Part shown: positions 1 to 6,442 of the stretch, one piece after another | How the letters are laid out: each line of letters opens with the position of its first letter | Position numbering within the stretch: the stretch's first letter is position 1 | NCBI GenBank assembly: GCA_002118135.1 | Contig: BDIU01000356.1 | Span: 1 to 10,926, forward strand | Source: Trebouxia sp. TZW2008 | Taxonomy: Eukaryota > Chlorophyta > Trebouxiophyceae > Trebouxiales > Trebouxiaceae | Direction: 5' to 3' | Length of the DNA stretch: 10,926 nucleotides | Program-made: the position numbers and the translations under genes | The notes under the pieces: model-generated | Database searches by the model: none | Told to the model about the DNA's origin: nothing | What the model saw: only the letters and a program-made list of their open reading frames with translations

Positions 1-60
<60 letters not shown>
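1..60. repeat. (TG)n microsatellite
   Basis: Thirty uninterrupted TG dinucleotides start the window and run straight into the first unit of a 103-bp tandem repeat. The tract probably continues to the left. It lies in what I infer to be an intron of the plus-strand PPR gene. The open frame through it reads only Cys-Val repeats and is not a gene. Confidence 0.97.
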
Positions 61-62
<2 letters not shown>

Positions 63-370
63 ATCCACTGCTGCTCTAGTGCATGCCTTTGCCAGTGCTG
101 GTGATCTTGAGCAGTATCAAACGTCAGTCACTTTTGCGTATCATGCAATGAATACATGTGTATCAAATGTTGGCGGCTCTAGTGCATGCACTTGACAATG
201 CCGGTGACCTTGATCAAAGTTCAGGGTAGGTTGCTTGGTGTGTCATGCAAATAACGTATGTGTGTATCATTCACTGTTGCTCTGGTGCATGCATTTGCCA
301 GTGCTGGTGATCTTGAGCAGTGTCAAAGGCGGGTCACTCCTTGCCTGGCGCATAAGCATGAATGATAACA
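61..370 (+). repeat. Three-copy 103-bp tandem repeat carrying a PPR-like coding fragment
   Basis: A block containing GCTCTAGTGCATGC or close variants starts at 73, 176 and 279, giving two spacings of exactly 103 bp. Copies 1 and 3 both translate to ALVHAFASAGDLEQ, which resembles the second helix of a PPR motif; copy 2 has decayed and has an in-frame TGA. Flanking sequence (a TATCATxCACTG-like stretch before, a GTCACT-containing stretch after) is also shared between copies 1 and 3. No copy has a clean GT directly after the GAGCAG end. I read them as non-coding copies of an exon end whose functional original lies left of the window. Confidence 0.8.
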
Positions 371-500
371 ACAATAATGACTGATCACACTTTCCAGCAC
401 ATGTGCTAGGTGTATGCGGCCCTGCGTCGCCAGGCTGGCTTGTTCTGAGCATCACGGTAAGGACAGTTGATGTGCAGCTGTTGCAAATCAGACAAATCAC
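360..500 (+). repeat. Dispersed repeat family 1, copy X
   Basis: The stretch around 396-490 contains AGCACATGTGCTAGGTGT, then CGCCAGGCTGGCTTGTT, then GAGCATCACGGTAAGGA. The same blocks in the same order occur on the minus strand at about 7645-7764, and in a more diverged form at about 7490-7595. No open frame is shared, so this looks like a short non-coding interspersed repeat. No terminal inverted repeats or target-site duplications were evident by eye. Confidence 0.75.
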
Positions 501-1048
501 AAGGATTGTGCCTGCATCAAATCCATCCAGAGTGCTGAAGCTGCCAATGTGTCTGTGATCAGCACCGTATGTGACTGATGTGCCAGAAGCGCGTCGTTCA
601 ATCAGGTGTTGATACCATGCGCAACCCTGAGTCAACCGTGCTGCAGATTCTCAAAGCTACCTTACAGACAATTGCACACACCTTTCTGGCACAGACATTT
701 CTGGCTGGTCAGACCATGGCCATGTTACATCTTGGGCAAAGGAGTGTCTGCAGACAATAACCAATGCCGAAGTCAATGCATATGGACAGGGCTGCAGCAA
801 TTTGTAACAAAGTCAATGTCACCTGTTGTTGCTGAAGCTGCAGCATCTGTGCTGTCAAAATTGGCGAGCGCTGAAAGCAGGCAGCAAGCACTGCTTGAAT
901 AGAAACTGACTATTTGAAAAATAGAAACCACAAACGTTCGTGAGTAAGTGTAGATACCCACACAGCTCACAATGTTCACAGGCACAAGCAAGTCAGATGG
1001 TCAGTTTTCTGTGCGCACAGATATACAGTAGCAGTATTCACCCTGCAA
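501..1048 (+). other. No recognisable gene; intron or unresolved PPR exons
   Basis: Short open frames cross this stretch on the plus strand at 578-760 and 606-902. The end of the second, with residues such as EAAASVLSKLASAE, has a helical look and could be an exon. I cannot find a matching pair of splice sites, and the composition resembles the neighbouring introns. Upstream exons of the PPR gene may be hidden here. Confidence 0.35.
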
Positions 1049-1060
1049 GTGTCATGCAAG

Positions 1061-3060
1061 TCTGTGCGCATGTGGTGCAGGCTGTACAAGCAGCTGCAGC
1101 GGGACAAGAAAGGCTTGCCGGGGCTGACACACACTCATAGGAAGCTGTGGGAGAGTATCATTGAGGCTGCCTGCAGAGCTGGCAACACTGAGTGGGCGCT
1201 GCAGGTTAGCCTCCTTTTTCCATCAATTGCATTCATTCACTAAGACTGCATGCCAGTCAGGCTCAGGGGCCCAAGCCAGGTATGTACAGGAGCAATCAAG
1301 TGATTCGACCAAATTGGTCTTTGGCAAAGCTTTTTGCTTTGTGAGCACAGGCCTGCTTGCTGCTCAATACAGAAAGTACCCTTGTATATCGGTTTTTGGG
1401 GACAACACCCAAGGCAAGAAAAGGCTGGCAACACTGACTGGGCGCTGCAGGTTTGCCTCCTCTTTTCCAATGCTTGCATTCATTCTTTAAAAGAGCATGT
1501 TAGGCAGGCTTAGGGGCTCAACTCAGGTATGTACAGAAGCAATCAAGGGACTTTGACCAAATCGGTCTTTGGCAAAGCCTTTTGCTTTGTGAGCACAGGC
1601 CTCCTTGCTGCTCAATACAAATGATACCCTTGCACACCCCTTTTTTGGGGACAACATACAAAGCAAGAACATGGCTGGCAACACTGAGTGGGCGCTGCAG
1701 GTCAGCCATTATGCTACAGTGACACACTTTTGTAACATCTGCTTTGGTACCCAAGAAAGTTGTCCTTGCATCATTGTCCTTACTCAGAGGTACTACTGCA
1801 ATCAGAATGCAGTGCTTGGTTCCCAGTTGCCTTGTCCTCACATCAAAACAGTCCTTATATTGAGTGTCCTTACCAAAAGGCGTTAGTTACTGTACTCAAC
1901 CTTTTCAGCTTTTAGAACAGAATTTGTAATTCCAGTAAAAGACTGAGAACAGCGAGATTTGAACATGCAACCTCTGGCATGACAAGCCAATACTCTCACC
2001 ATCAGCTTGCTCTCTTTGCTTCACAGAACCAAGACCTCCTTGCTGCCCCAGGTTAAAAGGTACTACTTGCACACTCTCTTTTTTGGGAGCAAAGGCATCA
2101 ACCCATCAACAGAAACATGCAGACTTTGGAAAGCTTGCAAGAGGCAAAGTCAGTTGTGCATGAGAGGCCAGTGCCAGCTTGACTGCAATTGCTGCCAAGA
2201 GCATTTCTGCAAGCCGTGATCAACAGCTATTGCAGTTTGTCACCCTTGAAGCTTGCGATATAAGCTACCTCACTAAAGCAGGCTAGGGGCAAACCCAGAG
2301 ACACTTGGCAGACAACTGTGTGTATGGACCTCAATTCCCTCCATGCTAAACACAAATGTTAGGATAGCACAGGACTGAATTAGTTGGAGACAGATAATTG
2401 CTCTAATATGTATCTAGCTTTGCCTGCTGAGCCTGTCTAGCACACATTCAGAATGCATGAAAATTGACATGAAGCTTGCCAGATCGACTACCTCACCAAA
2501 GCAGCTTAAGCTTCTCCCATTGTACTGCTTGCTCTGGCACACTCAGTGCCACAGCATGACATTTACCTGTAACGGTCAAGGGCAGTCCATGTTTTGTGCT
2601 GTTGCAACATCTGTGAGACGTGTGAAAGGCTCAATTGTCACTCTTGTGTGGCGCACAGGTGTTTGATGACTAGAAGGCGTACAGCACATCGCCATGTATT
2701 GTGCTATTGCAACATCTGTGAGATGTGTAAAGCGCTGAAGCCTCACTCTGGTGTGGTTCACAGGTGTTTGATGACTGGAAGGCATACAGCATATCATCCA
2801 TGTTTGTACTGCAGCCACCACAAGACACGCCTGCCAAGTTTCCAAACTTGTCTAATGCGACTCTGGCTTTCTTGGAGTCCTGCTGCCGCAACTCACCTCA
2901 GCATGAGTGGCGGGTGTTTGATGTTTGCGCTGTCATGCGGCAACAGTATGAACGCAAACAGGAGGCAGCTCTTGCTAGGCCTGTCAAACTCAGCCATCAT
3001 TTTGCTGAGGATTTTGCTGAGGACTTTGCTGAGGACTATGCTGAGAATTTTCCTGAGTAA
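1061..3060 (+). CDS. Pentatricopeptide-repeat (PPR) protein, 3' part: join(1061?..1204, 2764..3060)
   Basis: Two exons join in frame (phase 0). The first ends at 1204 in CTGCAG before GTTAGC. The second starts at 2764 after TTCACAG and ends in TAA at 3058-3060. Across the junction the protein reads ACRAGNTEWALQ-VFDDWKA, a typical PPR helix A to helix B pattern (compare ALxVFxxM). Upstream residues such as RLYKQLQRDKKGLPGL and LWESIIEA fit a preceding repeat. The last exon contributes 98 residues and ends in an acidic FAED repeat. PPR proteins bind organellar RNA in a sequence-specific way and act in its processing, editing, stability or translation; that role here is inferred. The 5' end is missing. 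The upstream exon may start at 1021, 1050 or 1061, each preceded by AG; I prefer 1061. More exons should lie upstream, partly outside the window. Confidence 0.7.
1181..1712 (+). repeat. Tandem repeat of about 248 bp containing the exon end and its 5' splice site
   Basis: The 24-nt block starting GGCAACACTGA and ending GCGCTGCAG, then GT, occurs at 1181, 1427 and 1677 (spacings 246 and 250). Copies 1 and 2 are similar throughout, sharing CAGGTATGTACAG, TTTGGCAAAGC and TTTTTGGGGACAACA stretches. Copy 3 is truncated shortly after the GT. Copy 1 is the real exon end; copies 2 and 3 lie inside the intron. Part of the unit (a CTCCTTGCTGC-like block, then TTTTTTGGG) may recur once more, degenerate, at about 2028-2100. 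Confidence 0.88.
1735..1895 (+). repeat. Dispersed repeat family 2, copy 1
   Basis: The core, from ACTACTGCAATCAGAATGCAG through TTGAGTGTCCTTAC, is matched on the minus strand at about 7165-7265, differing at scattered positions over roughly 100 bp. It carries several TTGTCCTT or GTCCTTAC words, which give a short spurious peptide containing SVLTKR. There is no coding capacity, so it looks like a short non-autonomous interspersed repeat. It sits in sense orientation within the PPR intron. Confidence 0.75.
1944..2014 (-). tRNA. tRNA-Asp(GTC)-like sequence, degenerate
   Basis: Read on the minus strand, the seven-base arms GAGAGCA and TGTTCTC pair fully with one G-U. The anticodon arm TTGGC-TTGTCAT-GCCAG pairs with one wobble and has anticodon GTC at 1983-1981. 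The T loop is TTCAAAT, and a B-box match (GTTCAAATC) is present. An A-box-like AGCTGATGGTGAGAG occupies the D-arm position. Against a working gene, the T stem (GCATG/CTCGC) has two mismatches, the D arm barely pairs, and the total is 71 nt. It could be a decayed tRNA gene, an organellar tRNA insertion or a tRNA-derived SINE head. A family 2 dispersed repeat lies just beyond its 3' side. Confidence 0.5.
2028..2580 (+). other. Intron interior, no gene; weak duplicated segments
   Basis: No coding region is recognised. Two segments starting GAAGCTTGC at 2248 and 2471 share the pattern GAAGCTTGC, CTACCTCAC and AAAGCAG over about 42 bp. They look like a diverged duplication 223 bp apart. Confidence 0.4.
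2587..2796 (+). repeat. Two-copy 105-bp tandem repeat of the 3' splice junction
   Basis: Units start at 2587 and 2692. Both contain TTGCAACATCTGTGAGA, then a CACAG acceptor followed by GTGTTTGATGACT. The acceptor-exon boundary is at 2658/2659 in copy 1 and 2763/2764 in copy 2. Copy 2 is the real exon start (VFDDWKAYS). Copy 1 has TAG in place of TGG, so it reads VFDD and stops. The upstream acceptor is thus intact in sequence but would truncate the protein if used. Confidence 0.88.
3003..3056 (+). repeat. 12-bp coding repeat, acidic FAED tail of the PPR protein
   Basis: GCTGAGGAYTWT-type 12-nt units repeat about four and a half times in frame and encode FAEDFAEDFAEDYAENF just before the stop codon. 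The repeat number fits slippage or unequal crossing-over. An acidic aromatic tail is not part of the PPR fold, and its role is unknown. Confidence 0.85.
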
Positions 3061-3358
3061 CTATAACTTGTTGTTGTGTATACATACTGATGGGAACCTT
3101 GTTTAGTTGATGTGTCTGTATCGCGAAGCTGCATGACCTGCTGCAACTGCACTGATGACTAGAGGCTAGACTGTGCCATGTATAGCAATTGCTATGCTGC
3201 TTTTGGTTGTTGCGTTCTGTGCTTATTTGATTCCTGGTTCGCTCAGTCATTCGGCTTGCTCAGTCGCACACATTATCGTCTCGGGCATGATAGATCTGTT
3301 GGCCTGCACATCTTTCATGACTCAGATTGGCGCAGCCCACGCATTGACCTGGCAAAGC

Positions 3359-3363
3359 TGTAA
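3359..3363 (+). terminator. Candidate polyadenylation signal TGTAA of the PPR gene
   Basis: TGTAA lies about 300 nt after the PPR stop codon. A second TGTAA is at 3430-3434. TGTAA is the known dominant polyadenylation signal of chlorophyte algae. Which of the two is used cannot be told from sequence. Confidence 0.45.
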
Positions 3364-3610
3364 AGTCATTACTCTGCAGCAGCTTCATTATTGTGCTTGA
3401 TTGCAATGACAGCATGCAGTTGTGGAGCATGTAATGACATCATGACAGCATCCCTGGTCATGACTGGCACACAAAGCTGCATGCATGTGAGCTGCCCTGC
3501 ATGTGTGCATGCGCTTTTTACGGGCATCGCCATTGGATTGAGCGCATTTGACACACCATACAAGTGATGACTGTTCTCAGGGAGGCCTCGCAACAAGCTA
3601 CATGCAGATC

Positions 3611-3632
3611 TGACCTGACCTGACCTGACCTG
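3611..3632. repeat. TGACC pentanucleotide microsatellite
   Basis: Four full TGACC units plus a partial one lie in tandem in the presumed 3' UTR of the glycosyltransferase-like gene. Confidence 0.9.
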
Positions 3633-3983
3633 TCAAAACCTATGAATACCGCGCTCGATATACTAAGCTGTGCTATGTCACAAAACCAGCGCTGGGGCTT
3701 GCCAAGTTGTTGATAAACCAAATCCACAAGGGCCCCCGGGTTCTTGAACAAGGAGGGATCAATTCTGCAATCAACAGCTGTATGTTGGCCTTGCAAAGCT
3801 TTACCTGCAAGCTGTTGGGAGCTTGAGTCTTGATACAAAACACAAAATTGCACCACACAGCAAAGCATCAAACAGCTAACAGGGAGGAGTAACAGGGGAG
3901 CTAGCTAGCAGGGGAGTAAAGCAAAAGGCGCCTATCCTACCAACAGGAAATTGTACAAAAGCATCACACGCGACCCACATCAA

Positions 3984-5642
3984 TCACTGGCTAAATGTGA
4001 CTACACCCATCTCATTATTTGTCAGGCGCTGAACAGCACGCCCAAAATCGTTTTTGCAGTTGCTGTGATACCGGAAAGTGCGGCCCTCAAATTGGCCATT
4101 GAAAATGAAATGAGCAAACAAAAGTTCATGGGGGATATCACGCAGGTCCTTATTCTTGTACAGATAGAACTCAGCATCAAAGCAAGTTGGACCTATGGCT
4201 TGCAAAGATAGCATCTTTGGCAATCTGTACACATCAGGATTGGCAGCCCAATCATTGGACGAGACAATCTGTTCACTCGTCTGCCCTGCATCCTGGGCAG
4301 TTTGCCACTGATCAAATTTGACCGCTTTTGATGGCCCTGTCCACTGCAGATCAAGTAGGAAACTTTTGACCTTGACAAAAACTGCTTCCAGTGGTTCAAT
4401 GCTCAAGCCGTCATAGTGATTTTCAGCATACGGGCTGAAGCCTGCATTACACCTCCAATTCGACTTGTCACGCCAGTCAACACCCTGATACCGTTTCATC
4501 AGGCTGTCGATGTTATAGCCAGCCTTCAGTACAGCCAATGATGAGCCCAGTTCTGCATAGTATATGGTGTCATGCAGATTCTCATAGCATGCAAACACTT
4601 GACTGTCCTGCTGTAGCACTTCAAGACCAATCTGGTCTGTTGCCAGGACATAGGACTGCACATGTGGGTTCTGGCGCCAGTGGTTTTCAACATTGCCGTC
4701 GAGAGGAGCCCCTTCACAGCTGATAGTAGAGCCCACAAGCTTCACTTCATCATTGAGTTTGTCCGTGAAGATGCGTGACCAGGCCAATGTGTTCTGATAT
4801 GCTGGCATGAATGGGCCTCGTGAGGAGCTGTTCATCATTATGAAGAACTTGTACTTGGAGGTATCCACTCTGCTGCTGCGCATGAGCCATCCAATGGTGC
4901 CATAATCAAAGCAGACGTTGTCATGGAACTCATACCATGCATTGGAGGGAAGCTGAGGTAGGCTGGGCAGCGCTTTGCCTTCAATTTGTTGCACAACCAC
5001 AACGTAGTGGCAGGGGTCTTTTTCAGACATGCCATGCTGGACAAAGTACTGCATATTTCGCTCGTACTCTGGGTCTGTTGGTGAGAAGATGTACATGACC
5101 AGGGTGTCTTTGACAGTCTGTTCTGACGCCTGTGGCTGCTGTTCTTGAAGCTGCTGTGCCGCAAAAAGGTTGGTGTTCCACATCAGTGTGCTGCTGTAGA
5201 TGGAGTAGATTGCCACAAGGCACATCAGCAGCACCCAGCAGCAGATTATAGTAAAGGGCTGACTGCTTCTTTGGTGTGGCACCCATTTGGCACTTTGAGT
5301 CGAGAAGGTCTTCTTATACGGTGATCCCCCTGATTCGGACTGACTGCTGTCCGTGTGCAAGCTGTACGCAGAGCTTTCAGCACCTGCGTCAAGCAGCCCG
5401 GGTTGAAACGCATTGCCGCAGAGCGCGCTGCAGGGCAGCCAAGCACATAGCCCGTCTTGAGGGGTCAATACCGATTTTGCTCTGACTACTGCTTGTCGAT
5501 GGGGTCTCAAGGGGACAGCCGTTTTTGAGCGGTGACGCTTGATGTCGGCGCACACTGATTGCCGTGGGTCGCCACCACCTGCATGGCTCCCACGAAGTGA
5601 GATTGGGAATCTGCGTGCAGCTGACAAAGCCGTCCTGTTCAA
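3984..5642 (-). CDS. Type II membrane glycosyltransferase-like protein, probably Golgi; 5' end unresolved
   Basis: An uninterrupted frame of 552 codons ends in TGA at 3986-3984. A Ser/Arg-rich stretch precedes one strong membrane segment at residues 129-152 (start ICCWVLLMCLVAIYS), then a Gln/Glu-rich stem and a lumenal domain from about 179, the layout of Golgi glycosyltransferases. Conserved-looking motifs are CFDYGTIGW (244-252), FFIMMNSSSRGPF (266-278), KLVGSTISCEG (301-311), YVLATDQIGL (331-340) and RYQGVDWRD (384-392). I recall similar proteins in algae and other eukaryotes, with an FDYG block reminiscent of the N-x-G-x-D-x-G patch of RgpF-like transferases. The C-terminal FDAEFYLYKNKDL to FNGQFEGR (488-521) resembles a short module seen after bacterial glycosyltransferase domains. 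Donor and acceptor are unknown. The frame opens with TTG after an in-frame TGA, and its first Met is residue 140 inside the membrane segment, so a 5' exon with the true ATG is needed. Confidence 0.8.
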   Translation of the reverse strand: MNRTALSAARRFPISLRGSHAGGGDPRQSVCADIKRHRSKTAVPLRPHRQAVVRAKSVLTPQDGLCAWLPCSALCGNAFQPGLLDAGAESSAYSLHTDSSQSESGGSPYKKTFSTQSAKWVPHQRSSQPFTIICCWVLLMCLVAIYSIYSSTLMWNTNLFAAQQLQEQQPQASEQTVKDTLVMYIFSPTDPEYERNMQYFVQHGMSEKDPCHYVVVVQQIEGKALPSLPQLPSNAWYEFHDNVCFDYGTIGWLMRSSRVDTSKYKFFIMMNSSSRGPFMPAYQNTLAWSRIFTDKLNDEVKLVGSTISCEGAPLDGNVENHWRQNPHVQSYVLATDQIGLEVLQQDSQVFACYENLHDTIYYAELGSSLAVLKAGYNIDSLMKRYQGVDWRDKSNWRCNAGFSPYAENHYDGLSIEPLEAVFVKVKSFLLDLQWTGPSKAVKFDQWQTAQDAGQTSEQIVSSNDWAANPDVYRLPKMLSLQAIGPTCFDAEFYLYKNKDLRDIPHELLFAHFIFNGQFEGRTFRYHSNCKNDFGRAVQRLTNNEMGVVTFSQ

Positions 5643-5655
5643 TGTCGAAAGTCAC

Positions 5656-5684
5656 CTTGACTGGTATTCTTCAATGTCACACAT
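5656..5684 (-). other. Candidate first coding exon of the glycosyltransferase-like gene
   Basis: ATG at 5684 opens a 29-nt segment (MCDIEEYQS plus two bases) ending in CAAG|GTGACT, a plausible donor. Reading on would hit TGA at once. A phase-compatible acceptor exists in the long frame, for example CCCTGCAG at about 5427, giving an intron of about 229 nt and a cytosolic tail of roughly 60-65 residues. This is one of several possible solutions. Confidence 0.35.
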
Positions 5685-5715
5685 ACGGTCTTGAGATGGT
5701 CCGTACTGCTCCCGC

Positions 5716-5721
5716 TTTATA
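5716..5721 (-). promoter_or_regulatory. Possible TATA box (TATAAA) of the glycosyltransferase-like gene
   Basis: TATAAAG on the minus strand lies 74 nt upstream of the long frame and 32 nt upstream of the candidate ATG at 5684, within CpG-rich sequence. If real, the 5' UTR before that ATG would be only a few nucleotides long, which is a point against one of the two calls. Confidence 0.35.
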
Positions 5722-5958
5722 GTGTCCAGCAGCTGCGCGGCATATGATGGCTTCGACGATCGAGCGGAAGGTGCCAAGTGTCAGAAGCCATAAAAGCGGC
5801 AACGTGAATACGCAAAAGTATCGCTCATCAGTACCTGGGTGCAAGGTCAGTTCGACACTATGCGGCAACGCCCATTCCGCCACGGCAGTGACACGCTTTT
5901 GCAGAGGTCCCGCCTGTACCCGTGCGATCGATGACTGCCTAGATTGCCGATGCGATCA

Positions 5959-5963
5959 TTACA
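5959..5963 (-). terminator. Candidate polyadenylation signal TGTAA of the transporter gene
   Basis: TGTAA read on the minus strand lies about 480 nt downstream of the transporter stop codon and is the only one I see between the stop and the next gene. If used, the transporter 3' UTR reaches into the CpG-rich promoter region of its neighbour. Confidence 0.4.
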
Positions 5964-6300
5964 GCGTCCGCAGATCAGATCTCGTGCGCCAATGCAGCAA
6001 GGAAGAGAGCGGCCAAAGCATTGGCGCAGGCGGCAGTCATGTCAGGTCCCCGTCCCGTTGTCAAAGTTTGAGTACAGTAGGATTAGTCATGCCTCGATCC
6101 AACGAGCCTGACTGATGTATTGGCGTCACGTGTGCTCGCCTAATTTTAGCAACATTACCAGCAGCATCGCGACCAGAGGTTCAGCAAGCGATGTCAATCT
6201 TGACAAGGAGCTGACGTCCAGCACTTGAGGTTGGCGACAAGCTCAACGGCAGCATACAAAACAGCGGCGTTCTCACTCATTGACTGGTCCTGGACATATA

Positions 6301-6442
6301 CAATGCGCGTCAGATGAGAATATTCAAATTGAATAGTAAAGTGTAAAACTTTTGGTGCTCATCTTCACGCTCAAACATCAGTGAAAGTTATGCTTCACAA
6401 GTATGACCGTGTCATGCACCTCAAATACAAACACATCCTTTA
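6301..6442 (-). other. Transporter 3' UTR, nothing recognised
   Basis: The sequence directly after the transporter stop is AT-richer and CpG-poor. No hairpin, gene or repeat was recognised. Confidence 0.5.

Larger units (their letters stand above)
1205..2763 (+). other. Last intron of the PPR gene, 1559 bp, phase 0
   Basis: The donor is CAG|GTTAGC and the acceptor TTCACAG|GTG. Phase 0 on both sides restores an uninterrupted PPR motif. The intron is mostly repetitive: two more copies of the donor junction, one more copy of the acceptor junction, a dispersed family 2 repeat and a degenerate tRNA-like sequence. A donor at 1701 (CTGCAG|GTCAGC, third junction copy) would need a separate upstream exon, so 1205 is preferred. 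Confidence 0.7.
3061..3983. other. Convergent 3' intergenic region
   Basis: This interval separates the stop codons of the PPR gene (+) and the glycosyltransferase-like gene (-). It should hold both 3' UTRs. Minus-strand frames at 3518-3871 and nearby match no family I know. Imperfect TGCATG- and CATGACAGCAT-type words are frequent at 3400-3520. No TGTAA signal for the minus-strand gene was found. Confidence 0.6.
5650..6300. promoter_or_regulatory. CpG-rich promoter-type region
   Basis: I hand-count 28 CpG dinucleotides in 5701-6000, against one in 7141-7500 within a transporter intron. The region covers the presumed promoter of the minus-strand glycosyltransferase-like gene. No convincing gene is seen here: the plus-strand frame at 5744-6115 has no recognisable domain. 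A CpG-rich stretch in an otherwise CpG-poor locus suggests an unmethylated promoter. Confidence 0.55.

Noticed and set aside
4..195. Plus-strand open frame starting in Cys-Val repeats
   Set aside because: It is a translation of the (TG)n tract followed by a decaying tandem repeat, not a gene.
3518..3871. 117-codon minus-strand frame downstream of the glycosyltransferase-like gene
   Set aside because: No recognised motif, lies in the expected 3' UTR and includes the TGACC microsatellite.
5744..6115. 123-codon plus-strand frame upstream of the glycosyltransferase-like gene
   Set aside because: No recognisable domain, Ser/Arg-rich composition typical of CpG-rich non-coding sequence, and it overlaps the presumed promoter.
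6342..6346. TGTAA on the plus strand as a polyadenylation signal
   Set aside because: No plus-strand gene ends nearby; the adjacent transporter is on the minus strand.
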